Positions 35,327 through 43,752 of a DNA stretch of 64,000 nt are shown piece after piece. The position numbers were made by a program, and so were the translations under genes. Source of the DNA: a virus; IMG/VR virus record IMGVR_UViG_3300032205_000001, positions 108,218 to 172,217 of that record; one strand, 5' to 3'. Under the pieces are notes generated by a model. It searched no databases. It was not told the origin of the DNA and saw only the letters and a program-made list of their open reading frames with translations. Positions within the stretch are counted from its first letter, which is position 1, and every line of letters starts with the position of its first letter.

Positions 35327-36109
35327 ATGGCGAAATCATGGTACGAGACTGGATACGAGGGTGCGGAGAAGGAGCAGGAGCGCAGGGCGATGGGTTACCC
35401 ACCCGATCGCTTCTGGCTGAAGCCAGGCACCTCCAAGGAGATCGTCTTTGTTGGAGACGATCCGTTCTGCATCAACGAGCATTCGTGGCGTGATAGCGAG
35501 GGTAACTGGCATCAAGCCACTTGCACCGCGAAGATCAACGACAACGGATGCGGTGGTTGCGGCCAACCGGGTGTAAGCCGCCCGGACTACACGGGCCACT
35601 ACACGATCGTCGACATCACCGGCTACACGACACAGAAGGGTGAGAACAAGAACAGACTCATCCTTCTGCCGGCCAAGACCAAGGTGATCAACAAGTTCAA
35701 GTTCAAGAAGGAGAACAGGGGTTCTCTTCTTGGGCAGCTGTGGAACATCACACGCGCCGACGAGAACGCTCCCAACACGGGCGACGATCTCGATCATGTG
35801 CGCGAGCTGAAGTCCATGGAGGGCCTCCTCAGCGTTGTCCAGTACAAGGGCAAGAGCCTGAAGGAGATGATCGAGAAGGCCAACGGTTCTGGTTCGGAAG
35901 CCGAGAAGACACGCAAGTATCTCGCGCACCACTTCCAGATCCCTGACAGCGGTCCGATCCCGATGAAGATCCCGCAGTTCAACTTCCCGGTGCTCTGTGC
36001 CCCGTTGGAGTTCGGAACACTGCGGGCACTCGTTGCGGATGCTCAGCCCTTCAAGAAGCAGGGCGGCGCGTCGGAGACCAGCAAGTCCGACGACGAAGTT
36101 CCGTTTTGA
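35327..36109 (+). CDS. phage ssDNA-binding protein 1 (gp32-like)
   Basis: 260 residues from ATG 35327 (AGGAGA upstream); the longer start is unlikely. C-x11-C...CGGCGQ provides a zinc site as in gp32-type proteins, and the C-terminus SDDEVPF is a typical acidic SSB tip for partner binding. Located between primase and helicase/recombination genes. Confidence 0.75.
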   Translation: MAKSWYETGYEGAEKEQERRAMGYPPDRFWLKPGTSKEIVFVGDDPFCINEHSWRDSEGNWHQATCTAKINDNGCGGCGQPGVSRPDYTGHYTIVDITGYTTQKGENKNRLILLPAKTKVINKFKFKKENRGSLLGQLWNITRADENAPNTGDDLDHVRELKSMEGLLSVVQYKGKSLKEMIEKANGSGSEAEKTRKYLAHHFQIPDSGPIPMKIPQFNFPVLCAPLEFGTLRALVADAQPFKKQGGASETSKSDDEVPF

Positions 36110-36181
36110 TCGTCTGACGGAATGGTAGCGAGTGGCCGCTCTTTGCGGCTTCTCGCTATTTGCGTTCTGGAATGGAATCAA

Positions 36182-37603
36182 ATGCAGATCCACGTCGATG
36201 GATGGTCATGGCTTAAACTTGAAGAACTGAGCGAAACCAACGCCCAGGTCATCAAGCGCAAGCTGACGCTTGTCGATGTAGTTCGTCGTTCAGCGGTCGT
36301 AAACAGGGCGTACGTCGAGAGGGATGGGCGGCTTGGAATCCCACGTTCGTTCTTCAGGAAGTCGGTCACCAAAGAACATGATGTAGTCTTCGACTGCAGT
36401 CATGGGCTTCCGTGGCCTGGTCGCGTTAAGGCCCCAGATGGAGCCCTTTGGGCGCATGCTCAGGATGGCGACGTCGACGACCTTGCCCTTGTTGATGCTT
36501 TCACCGGGGGCAAGCCAGCGGACTTCTTTTCGAAGGACCAGAAGACTGGGATAGGGCTGATCCTGAATTCGTTGTGTGACCAACGAGCCGGTGATGGCAT
36601 CGCCATTTTTTCTTCCGAGCAAGCAGCCGCCAAAGTCTGCTTATCGATCATCAAGTCGTTCAAGATGCGAACGCTAGTGGTGACACCGCCAGGCGCACCA
36701 CTAGCGATGTGGAAAACGGTTGTTGGCAGGTACTTGCCCGACGCAAGCGTTTGCGTCATACGCCGAGGCCAACGGGATAACGTTGACGCCCACATCACGA
36801 TCAGCACCATCGATGACATCCAGGACTTCATTACTCGTGGTGAGATCAAGCCTGACGAGTTCGGGTTCATCGTTACGCATCAGATACAGGCAATCGACCC
36901 GGTTGCATGGTCGAGAGCGATATCGTTCTTCTCAGCGTCAAAGCGTCTAGGAATCGCGGATTCCGGGGCCAAGTTCGATGCGGGCATGAACAGGATCTAC
37001 AAGTATCACCTTGGAGATCCTGTGTTCTGCTCTGACCCGGACTACGCGCCGGTCAAGGTCAGGCGTGTTTGGTCGACGTGGAAAATTAGCTCGTGGGCCA
37101 AGGTGAATCCGCAGTTCGTTTCCAAGGAGACGCTGCTGAGCCACATGTGTACCGCCACGACGTACAACACACAGGTCGTTGAGCAGGTTATTGAGGCCAT
37201 GAAGAAGGATCGCAAGATTCTGGTCTTCAGCGAGCGTGTCCCTCATCTCAAGACGCTCAAGCTACAGATCGAGTCAGAGTGGTCAGGGACAGCCAAGAAG
37301 GTCGACTTTGCGATCGATGGCATGTCACCCGAGGAAGTTGCTGACGCTGCTGACGGCGACGTGATCTTGACAACGTATTCGTTCGCCAAATCCATGCCAG
37401 AGATCATCCTGCTGGATACGATCGTCCTGGCTACGCCGATACAGAACCCGTTGCCGTTTGCGAAGCTTTGCCAGATCAAGGATCCAAGTAAAAAGCAGCC
37501 GATTATCGTGGACATGCGATGCGATGAGATCCCGGTTTGTCGAGATTACGGCAAGTTGAGGGACGACATATATCGCGTGTCATTTGGCCAAGATAGCGGA
37601 TAG
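36182..37603 (+). CDS. SF2 helicase-like protein with degenerate motifs
   Basis: 473 residues from ATG 36182. Overall layout follows UvsW-type SF2 helicases: a motif Ia-like LVVTPPGAPLAMWK, a motif III-like region and C-terminal ILVFSER and VILTTYSFA (motifs IV and V). The Walker A position reads GDGIAIFSSEQAAAK, without GKT, and the DExH position reads FIVTHQIQA, so ATPase activity is doubtful. Perhaps a structural or regulatory derivative. Confidence 0.65.
   Translation: MQIHVDGWSWLKLEELSETNAQVIKRKLTLVDVVRRSAVVNRAYVERDGRLGIPRSFFRKSVTKEHDVVFDCSHGLPWPGRVKAPDGALWAHAQDGDVDDLALVDAFTGGKPADFFSKDQKTGIGLILNSLCDQRAGDGIAIFSSEQAAAKVCLSIIKSFKMRTLVVTPPGAPLAMWKTVVGRYLPDASVCVIRRGQRDNVDAHITISTIDDIQDFITRGEIKPDEFGFIVTHQIQAIDPVAWSRAISFFSASKRLGIADSGAKFDAGMNRIYKYHLGDPVFCSDPDYAPVKVRRVWSTWKISSWAKVNPQFVSKETLLSHMCTATTYNTQVVEQVIEAMKKDRKILVFSERVPHLKTLKLQIESEWSGTAKKVDFAIDGMSPEEVADAADGDVILTTYSFAKSMPEIILLDTIVLATPIQNPLPFAKLCQIKDPSKKQPIIVDMRCDEIPVCRDYGKLRDDIYRVSFGQDSG
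36741..36756. repeat. dispersed palindrome copy
   Basis: ACGCAAGCGTTTGCGT, the most symmetric copy of the CGCAARYRYTTGCG palindrome, inside the helicase-like gene. Confidence 0.4.
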
Positions 37604-37609
37604 CCATGA

Positions 37610-37638
37610 TTGACAGTGGAGGATCTACTAGGTAGTTT
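37610..37638 (+). promoter_or_regulatory. promoter upstream of MerR-like gene
   Basis: TTGACA 37610-37615, 17 bp, TAGTTT 37633-37638, with the start codon 12 nt downstream. Confidence 0.45.
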
Positions 37639-37650
37639 CCGAATGTTCAG

Positions 37651-38232
37651 ATGGAGTCAATGATGATCGAAAATGAGAACGTAAGCGGGCAGAACGGAAA
37701 GTCGGAGGCTCCATCTGACGGTAAGACTGTTTGGACGTATCGTGGCTGGTACGAGAAGAACAAGGAAGCGCTCTCAAAGAAACGCAAGGAGCGCTACCGC
37801 AAGGACAAGGATTACCGCGAGAAGGTTCTTGAGCAGAACAAGGACTACCGCGCGAAGAAGGCCAAGGAGAAACCGGCCCAACCCAAGGCCAAGGTAAGAA
37901 CGCCGAAGCATCGTAAGCCAGTGATGATGGAGATCCCGGTGAAGGGGAAGCCGCAGCAGGTCTCCATGGTCCATGTCGGAGCGTTTGCCAGGGCGATCGG
38001 ACGCAGCGTTCCAACGATTCATCAGTGGGAACGTGTTGGGCTGTTGCCACGTACGCCGTTCCTTCTTGAGGGCAGGAACAAACAGGAGCGTCTGTACTCG
38101 GCCGATATGATCGGCGTCGTGCGTAATGTGTTGAGCAGGCGTGGTGCGACCGTTGCTTCTACGGATACGAATTTCTACACGGAGATCAGGGACGGCTGGA
38201 TTGCTCTTGGCGTTCCTCTGGAGGATGACTAG
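37651..38232 (+). CDS. MerR-like DNA-binding protein
   Basis: 193 residues. A very basic N-terminal half is followed by a MerR-type winged helix (VGAFARAIGRSVPTIHQWE, GLLPRTPF, ERLYSADM). No effector domain. Probable regulator of the recombination operon it opens. Starts at 37660 and 37663 are possible. Confidence 0.65.
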   Translation: MESMMIENENVSGQNGKSEAPSDGKTVWTYRGWYEKNKEALSKKRKERYRKDKDYREKVLEQNKDYRAKKAKEKPAQPKAKVRTPKHRKPVMMEIPVKGKPQQVSMVHVGAFARAIGRSVPTIHQWERVGLLPRTPFLLEGRNKQERLYSADMIGVVRNVLSRRGATVASTDTNFYTEIRDGWIALGVPLEDD

Positions 38233-38543
38233 TGAAGGCGCAAAATTCTACGGTCTATGTGACTCGCACGATTGGTTCAAACAAAGGACCGAAGACGAGC
38301 AGTGAGTCTGAGGACATCATCGCCATTCACAAGTTCGAAACGGAACCGGCAAAGGTGACAGTCGACTATGCGTTGACGGTTAACCTGGGCAACTTCGAAT
38401 CTGCAAAGATCGGCGTTTCTGTCACTGTTCCGTGCTACTCGGAAGAGATCGACAAGGCGTACGAATTTGCTCAGGGATGGGCAGAGGAACGTCTCTCTCA
38501 CGAGAGAGACCAGATCGTCAACCGCAGCCAGGCGCCGCTCTAG
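38232..38543 (+). CDS. hypothetical protein (103 aa)
   Basis: GTG start overlapping the previous TAG. Beta-rich (KVTVDYALTVNLGNF) with a C-terminal helix. This pattern occurs in small phage proteins near recA-like genes; function unknown. Confidence 0.6.
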   Translation: MKAQNSTVYVTRTIGSNKGPKTSSESEDIIAIHKFETEPAKVTVDYALTVNLGNFESAKIGVSVTVPCYSEEIDKAYEFAQGWAEERLSHERDQIVNRSQAPL

Positions 38544-38552
38544 GAGATACAG

Positions 38553-39779
38553 ATGGCCAGGAAAAAGAAGAGCGAGGAAGAGGTCGAGGAGGTCGAACAG
38601 GAGCAAGTGCAGGAAGAAAAGAAGCCTGCCAAGCCTGGCGTTGACGATCGCGATGAGCAGCTCTCTGCCTACTTCAAGCAGGCAGAGAAGAACTACGGCA
38701 AGGGAGCTATCCAGTTCGCCATCGATCATGGTCATGAGAACATTTCCAGGATCACCACCGGGATTCTGCCGCTCGACGTGAGTCTTGGTGGCGGCCTACC
38801 TGTTGGCAGGATCTCGATGTTCTACGGACCAAAGTCGTCGTCGAAAACGACCTGCTTTCTTCGTGCCCTAGGCCGCGCCCAGCGGATGTGCTCAACCTGC
38901 TGGACGCCTGCGTTTCCTATTTGGCGCGTTGACATCTCCGGTCTGAAGCCGAAGTGCAAATGCGGCGAGTATCGCAAGGTCAACGCTGCCTGGCTGGATG
39001 TTGAGGGCGTCTGGGATGCCGGATGGTCAAGTAGGTTCCTGGACACGTCGCGTATCGTTTTCAGCGATCCTGATACAGGAGAGCAGGCCTGCGACATTGC
39101 AGACTCGCTTCTGCGCTCAGGCGCGGTCGACATCATCGTGATCGATTCCGTTGCGTTCATGACGCCGGTAGCGGAAATCGAGAGGTCGGCGGCTGATCCA
39201 ACGGTTGGAACCCAGGCACGACTTCTCGGCAACATGTTTCGCAAGCTCGTCTCTGGAACTAACACAGTGGGCAAGCGAGACGGTCGGCGTCCAACGGTCT
39301 GGTTCACCAATCAGATCCGCCACAAGGTTGGCGTCATGTTCGGCAACCCGGAAACGGTGCCTGGTGGATTCGCTCAGGGGTTTGCGACGTCTACGGAGAC
39401 GCGCATGTCACAGGGCAAGACCCACGAGGACAAAGAGACCGGAATCATTTCTCGTGTGGAGATGAGGATCCGTAACGAGAAGAACAAGTGCGGCGTCGCG
39501 AAGATGGAAGGGGAGTACGACCTCATTCTTCGTGATAGCGAGGTCAAGAAGCTGGGCGACGTCTACGACGAGAACTATGCCATCAAGATTGGCCAGCAAT
39601 GCGGTCTGATTGAGATTGGCCGTGGTCGTGGCAACACCGTCTGGAACGGCAAAGAATTCGATGGCAAGTCCTTGCTGGAACGGTACTGGATGCAGAACCG
39701 AGACGAGTACGAAGACTTCAAGCTGAAGCTTCTCGAACACGTCAGGACGGTCAGCATCGAGCACGAGGCTCAGCTTTGA
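38553..39779 (+). CDS. RecA-family recombinase
   Basis: 408 residues. Acidic/basic leader of 35 residues, Walker A GPKSSSKTT (about 91-99), Walker B IIVIDSVAF, and DNA-contact loop region (AQGFATSTETRMS). An insertion with CSTC and CKC pairs between motif A and the catalytic region should bind zinc; it is absent in cellular RecA. Strand exchange in recombination-dependent replication is expected (UvsX role). Confidence 0.88.
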   Translation: MARKKKSEEEVEEVEQEQVQEEKKPAKPGVDDRDEQLSAYFKQAEKNYGKGAIQFAIDHGHENISRITTGILPLDVSLGGGLPVGRISMFYGPKSSSKTTCFLRALGRAQRMCSTCWTPAFPIWRVDISGLKPKCKCGEYRKVNAAWLDVEGVWDAGWSSRFLDTSRIVFSDPDTGEQACDIADSLLRSGAVDIIVIDSVAFMTPVAEIERSAADPTVGTQARLLGNMFRKLVSGTNTVGKRDGRRPTVWFTNQIRHKVGVMFGNPETVPGGFAQGFATSTETRMSQGKTHEDKETGIISRVEMRIRNEKNKCGVAKMEGEYDLILRDSEVKKLGDVYDENYAIKIGQQCGLIEIGRGRGNTVWNGKEFDGKSLLERYWMQNRDEYEDFKLKLLEHVRTVSIEHEAQL

Positions 39780-40159
39780 GCGATTCCAAGCTGCCGTCGT
39801 ACTTCACTCCGCACGAAAAGAAGACGCGGAAGAAGAAGTCCATGGCCCAGGAGGGCCGTGTGGCGGGTGCTGTTGGTGGCCGCCGTCAGAAGGCGTCTGG
39901 CGCTCTTCCTGGATCCAAAGGTGATGTGCGCTCTGTAGAGCTGTTGAACGAGTGCAAGCGCACGGACAAGAAGAGCATCTCGATCACCATCGAGTATCTC
40001 CAGAAGATCACCCAGGAGGCGGCCTTCTATAACAAGGTTCCGTCTGTCGCCATCGAGATTGAATCCCCGCCCAAGTTCGTGAACCGGGACTGGATCCTAG
40101 TTCCTGCTGGGTTCTTCAACGAGCTGATTGAGGTCTATCGTGGAAGAAAATCAGACTGA
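39776..40159 (+). CDS. PD-(D/E)XK nuclease, Holliday-junction-resolvase-like
   Basis: 127 residues, overlapping the recA stop. KGDVRSVELLNECKRT supplies the D and ExK catalytic set, followed by SISITIEYLQKITQEA and a conserved strand. This short form occurs beside recA in other phages. Confidence 0.65.
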   Translation: MSDSKLPSYFTPHEKKTRKKKSMAQEGRVAGAVGGRRQKASGALPGSKGDVRSVELLNECKRTDKKSISITIEYLQKITQEAAFYNKVPSVAIEIESPPKFVNRDWILVPAGFFNELIEVYRGRKSD

Positions 40160-40610
40160 AGAAGTCCAAGAGATTCAGCCGACACCATCTCTGCCGATCA
40201 CGGATAGTGAGCGTGCGGCCATCGATGCTGCCATCGAACAGTGGGCGAAACTTGGCAAGCGTCGCGGTGTATTCTCTGAATCGACCAGATACAGGGAGAT
40301 CATCGCTGACCAAGACCTATGCAAGAGGGCCGACGAACTGATTGCAGAGGGCCTCGTCTCTATCAAGACGAAGGTCAAGGAAGACACCGCCGAGAAGATG
40401 TTCGATCGCTTGGCCAAGATCGTTGACGACTGGAAGGACCGCGACGAGCAGACCACGTTGGCGATCGTGTTCTTTCGATACATGGATACGATGCGGTTCT
40501 TTATGGCCTACCGTGGCAAATATCGTGGCAGGGAGCGCAAGTCGTCGTTGACAAAGCAAGAAGCGCTTGCTGAGCTGAAGGCTCGCGGGCTTACCAAGGG
40601 CAAATCATGA
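40140..40610 (+). CDS. hypothetical helical protein (156 aa)
   Basis: GTG 40140 taken as start, inside the nuclease gene's end. Highly charged, all helical, basic C-terminus. Unknown function. Confidence 0.6.
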   Translation: MEENQTEEVQEIQPTPSLPITDSERAAIDAAIEQWAKLGKRRGVFSESTRYREIIADQDLCKRADELIAEGLVSIKTKVKEDTAEKMFDRLAKIVDDWKDRDEQTTLAIVFFRYMDTMRFFMAYRGKYRGRERKSSLTKQEALAELKARGLTKGKS

Positions 40611-40867
40611 AGACGAGAATTCAGCTTGCAGGCGGCGCACACGGATCTCAGGAAAAAACCCTTTGGAGGGGAGAACTTCCTCTGTGGTCCGGTATTCCTG
40701 GCATGCGGGTTGTTCTATACAAGCCCAGCGATGAAGGCGAGGGCGAAGCAGTGCCTCTGCAGTTTCGTCAGGTGGCGCTTGAGATCAACATCACTACGAA
40801 CGAATCCGAGCAGGTTATCTACGTCTCGCCGGTAGACAAGACCAAGCAGAACGAACTGCTGGGATGA
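40607..40867 (+). CDS. hypothetical beta-rich protein (86 aa)
   Basis: Overlaps the previous stop (ATGA). Strands such as RVVLYKPSDEG and VALEINITTNE; no Cys. Unknown. Confidence 0.6.
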   Translation: MKTRIQLAGGAHGSQEKTLWRGELPLWSGIPGMRVVLYKPSDEGEGEAVPLQFRQVALEINITTNESEQVIYVSPVDKTKQNELLG

Positions 40868-40868
40868 C

Positions 40869-41147
40869 ATGTTTGGATGGCTACGCGAGAAACGAGCGAA
40901 GAAAATGCGTGCATCACTAGCGGATGCGCTACTCGCTCAGGCGGCTGCTTCGCTGCAGGGCGGTAGTAGGTTCCAGTTTCGCGTGGAGGCCATCGGCGGA
41001 GAGTCGGAGCTGAAGCGGTTCGTGGTCAAGCTGTCGACGGTCGTTGGCTACAATGTTTGGGCCAACTGCGGTCACGGTCTAGTTACGGTGTACAGCAACG
41101 ACACGGTTGAGAATTCCAAGATCGTTATCGCCACTGTGAGCATGTAA
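40869..41147 (+). CDS. hypothetical protein (92 aa)
   Basis: Basic helical N-terminus and beta-rich C-terminal half. Stop overlaps the next ATG. Unknown. Confidence 0.6.
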   Translation: MFGWLREKRAKKMRASLADALLAQAAASLQGGSRFQFRVEAIGGESELKRFVVKLSTVVGYNVWANCGHGLVTVYSNDTVENSKIVIATVSM

Positions 41148-41491
41148 TGTCCTATCTGGCCATCAAGAGAAACAAGTTCCTTGTTCGACCGGATGGCTCG
41201 GTTGAGTTGAGGGTGGAGCTACTTAGCGATCTGTCTTCGGAGCCGAGGATTTGGCTTCAGTGTGCGTCGTGTGGCGATGAACTTGTGGAGTGGTCGGATA
41301 GGAAGTTGTTTGCCTGCCCGGAGTGTGGCCACGAAATCACGTTTCCTGAGATTGATGTGCTCGGGAAAAAGACGGCGACGGTTCTCTGCGAACGATTTGG
41401 CCTACCTGAGGGCTACAAAAAGAAGGGACTTCTATGGCGCTTTCTCGGCTTGTTCGGAAGCAAAAAAAGACTTCCAGCGCCAAAGAGCTGA
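41147..41491 (+). CDS. zinc-ribbon protein (114 aa)
   Basis: CASC (about 39) and CPEC (about 58) form a ribbon; the C-terminal tail is hydrophobic and basic. Overlaps the next gene by 58 nt in another frame, a long but plausible overlap. Confidence 0.6.
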   Translation: MSYLAIKRNKFLVRPDGSVELRVELLSDLSSEPRIWLQCASCGDELVEWSDRKLFACPECGHEITFPEIDVLGKKTATVLCERFGLPEGYKKKGLLWRFLGLFGSKKRLPAPKS

Positions 41492-42336
41492 TCGAGGCCG
41501 CTATGCGGCAGGCTGTCGGCGAAATGGCGCCGATGAGGCCGGACGATTGGATTCGTATATCCAGTCTTGGTGCCCTATGCCCACGCGAGCAGGTACTTCG
41601 TGCTCGATTCAACGTACCCAAAAAGGTTGGCATCAGCCCAGATCTCGGGTTCACGTTCGAGTTCGGTCACGACGTCCACTACATGATGCAGAACAAAGTC
41701 ATGCCAGCGACAGGCAAGATTGTTGGCTCATGGCGCTGCGTCTGGTGCGGCGAGGTTTACGGGTCTATTCGTGGCGAGGGCCTGGTTCCGCGCCCAGATC
41801 GATGTATCCGCTGTGGTGGCATTGCCGGCGAGCAGACGAGAGTCAACAACAGACCCATCGAACACGAGAGGTCGGAGTCGTTTGTGTTCGTTGAGGAGTG
41901 GGTTGGAAACTACGAGCACATGATTGGCGGCTCGCCAGACGGCTATTTTGTCGATGGAGATCCCAAGTCGTTTACACCAAACGATGTGGTGATCTTGGAA
42001 TTCAAGGGCGCTGCAGACGGCACCTATGTGAAGTTCGAGAAGGCGCCAGACTTCATGCACGTAATTCAATCCCAGTGTTACATGTGGATCACTGGGTTCA
42101 AGCGCACGAAGATCATCTACATCAACAAGGGCAACACCGGGTTGGACGGCATCGCTGAGCACGATGTGGTGTATGATCCAGAAACCATCACCATGGTGAC
42201 GAACGCAGTCAAGGAAATCAGGACCGGGCTGGCTGGCGGCCCTGTGCCGAGGCGTGAGGCCTGTGGCGATCCTGGATGTCCTAGGGCCAAAGCCTGTGAT
42301 GTTTCGAAGCAATGCTTCTCTGGAGACTTCAAATGA
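41434..42336 (+). CDS. PD-(D/E)XK exonuclease with Cys cluster (Cas4/RecB-like)
   Basis: 300 residues. GSPDGYF, VVILEFKG and QSQCYMW give the D, ExK and QxxxY motifs of RecB-type nucleases. One Cys near the N-terminus (LCPRE) and a C-terminal CGDPGCPRAKACDVSKQC cluster resemble the Fe-S site of Cas4/AddB. A CVWC..CIRC zinc insert lies in between. Likely 5'-3' or flap-end processing for recombination. Confidence 0.8.
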   Translation: MALSRLVRKQKKTSSAKELIEAAMRQAVGEMAPMRPDDWIRISSLGALCPREQVLRARFNVPKKVGISPDLGFTFEFGHDVHYMMQNKVMPATGKIVGSWRCVWCGEVYGSIRGEGLVPRPDRCIRCGGIAGEQTRVNNRPIEHERSESFVFVEEWVGNYEHMIGGSPDGYFVDGDPKSFTPNDVVILEFKGAADGTYVKFEKAPDFMHVIQSQCYMWITGFKRTKIIYINKGNTGLDGIAEHDVVYDPETITMVTNAVKEIRTGLAGGPVPRREACGDPGCPRAKACDVSKQCFSGDFK

Positions 42337-42692
42337 AGAAGCCGATCATCATAGACTCTGAGTGGATTAGGCCGATGGACGCTGGTTCGTCCGCCAAGAT
42401 CTGCATCGCCTGTTCGATGGAAAGCGCCCGTTGGAGCGTTGGGAAGCCACCTAACACCTATCTGACTTGTGCGCGTTGTTTTCTCTATACGAGCCCATGG
42501 GGGAAGTCGAACAAGGAGAAAATTGCCTCATTCGTTGCTGAGGTCCAAGAAGTGCTTGGCCGCAAGATTGAGGACGATGGCTTTGTTCGGCACGGAGAAG
42601 CGGACAGGATCCTGTCGTCTATTGTTGCGGTTTCTGGAATCGCTCGCGTGAGGGCTCAAAGAAGGCTTAGGAATGAAAGTCCTGGCTCTTGA
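42333..42692 (+). CDS. hypothetical zinc protein (119 aa)
   Basis: ATGA overlap with the nuclease. CIAC and CARC pairs, 25 residues apart. Unknown role. Confidence 0.6.
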   Translation: MKKPIIIDSEWIRPMDAGSSAKICIACSMESARWSVGKPPNTYLTCARCFLYTSPWGKSNKEKIASFVAEVQEVLGRKIEDDGFVRHGEADRILSSIVAVSGIARVRAQRRLRNESPGS

Positions 42693-43317
42693 TCTAAGTC
42701 TCAAGGGAACTGGAATCTGTGTCCTCGAAGGTGAGCTTGGTTCGAAGCCAGCCATGCGGACAGAGAGATTCCCGCAACCAGAGGTCAAGACGGTCGAAGA
42801 CAGGATCAAGCGTCTTGAGGCCATCGCTGAGCACATTGTCCAGCTGATGGACGGCGAGCGCCCAGACCACGTGATCATCGAAGCGCCGGCCAAGAATCAA
42901 ATGTGGCAGGCGGCGGCCATTGGCGAGGTCCACGGCGTCGTCAAGCTGCAGATCTATCTGGCTACGAAGAAGATCCCGATGGTCAAGGAGGCCTCCGAGA
43001 TGCGGAAGGTTGTCGTCGGGAAAATCGAGAGAAAGATGGTTCCGGTCGTCGACCGGAAGGGAAAGGTCAAGAAGCAGGCGTCCTACGGTCAAATTGATGG
43101 CAAACGGGGAAAGAAGCGAGCGACCATCAAGGATGTCATTGAAATGCGCCTAGCCGAGCTGGGGCTGCACTTTTCTACCCAGGACGAAATGGACGCCTAT
43201 GTCGCTGCCAAGTACTGCTGGGATAAGGTTAGCCCCACAGAGCAGGGCAGTTTTGATGACCCAAAAGAGACGCAGAATGACCGGGCAAAACCAGGTTCTG
43301 ATCAGCGGCTACGTTGA
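42673..43317 (+). CDS. RuvC-like Holliday junction resolvase
   Basis: 214 residues. RNase H-fold acidic set: ALDLSLKGTG (Asp 6), VIIEAPA (Glu about 69) and QDEMDAYVAA (about 166-175). Basic insert between motifs. Resolves branched DNA before packaging. Confidence 0.82.
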   Translation: MKVLALDLSLKGTGICVLEGELGSKPAMRTERFPQPEVKTVEDRIKRLEAIAEHIVQLMDGERPDHVIIEAPAKNQMWQAAAIGEVHGVVKLQIYLATKKIPMVKEASEMRKVVVGKIERKMVPVVDRKGKVKKQASYGQIDGKRGKKRATIKDVIEMRLAELGLHFSTQDEMDAYVAAKYCWDKVSPTEQGSFDDPKETQNDRAKPGSDQRLR

Positions 43318-43612
43318 ATCTCGTGTGCTTGCTGGGAAGACCGGGGACGGCGGAGAAGCCTGTTCCTTTACAGTTGCATCTGGAGATAGCGGGCAGAAGA
43401 CCACCCACGTGAGAATCAATGCGTACGGATCGATCGCTGAACAATGTGAACAGGAGAGCAGAGTCGGCGTGTACTGCGTGATCTTCGGCGAGTTGATGAA
43501 TCGACCGGGGAAGTTCGGTAAGCTTACCGAGATTAGAGCCAAAAAAGTGGAGTTCGTCTCCGACGTTGACAATGGAGCCCAAGGAGATTCAGATGCCGGA
43601 CCCGAAGACTGA
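43277..43612 (+). CDS. ssDNA-binding protein 2 (OB-fold SSB)
   Basis: 111 residues from ATG 43277 (43256 also possible). QVLISGYVESR, ACSFTVASG and VRINAYGSIAEQC follow a bacterial SSB OB fold; the acidic tail ends GPED but lacks the PF tip. Overlaps the resolvase end by 41 nt. Second SSB in this window. Confidence 0.75.
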   Translation: MTGQNQVLISGYVESRVLAGKTGDGGEACSFTVASGDSGQKTTHVRINAYGSIAEQCEQESRVGVYCVIFGELMNRPGKFGKLTEIRAKKVEFVSDVDNGAQGDSDAGPED

Positions 43613-43736
43613 AAAGAAGCACGAAGCACCAGGTTGTGGATCCTGTGGTGACAAGCGAGTCATGCTTTCGGAGGAGAAAAACTCTCCACCGAGGTGTGCT
43701 GGCTGTGGTAAGCCTGTTCCCCGACCGAAGACCTGA
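43593..43736 (+). CDS. zinc-ribbon peptide (47 aa)
   Basis: ATG 43593 with AAGGAG upstream. CGSC and CAGC pairs; basic ends. Overlaps the SSB stop by 20 nt. Confidence 0.6.
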   Translation: MPDPKTEKKHEAPGCGSCGDKRVMLSEEKNSPPRCAGCGKPVPRPKT

Positions 43737-43752
43737 AACAGGGGGAATCTAA

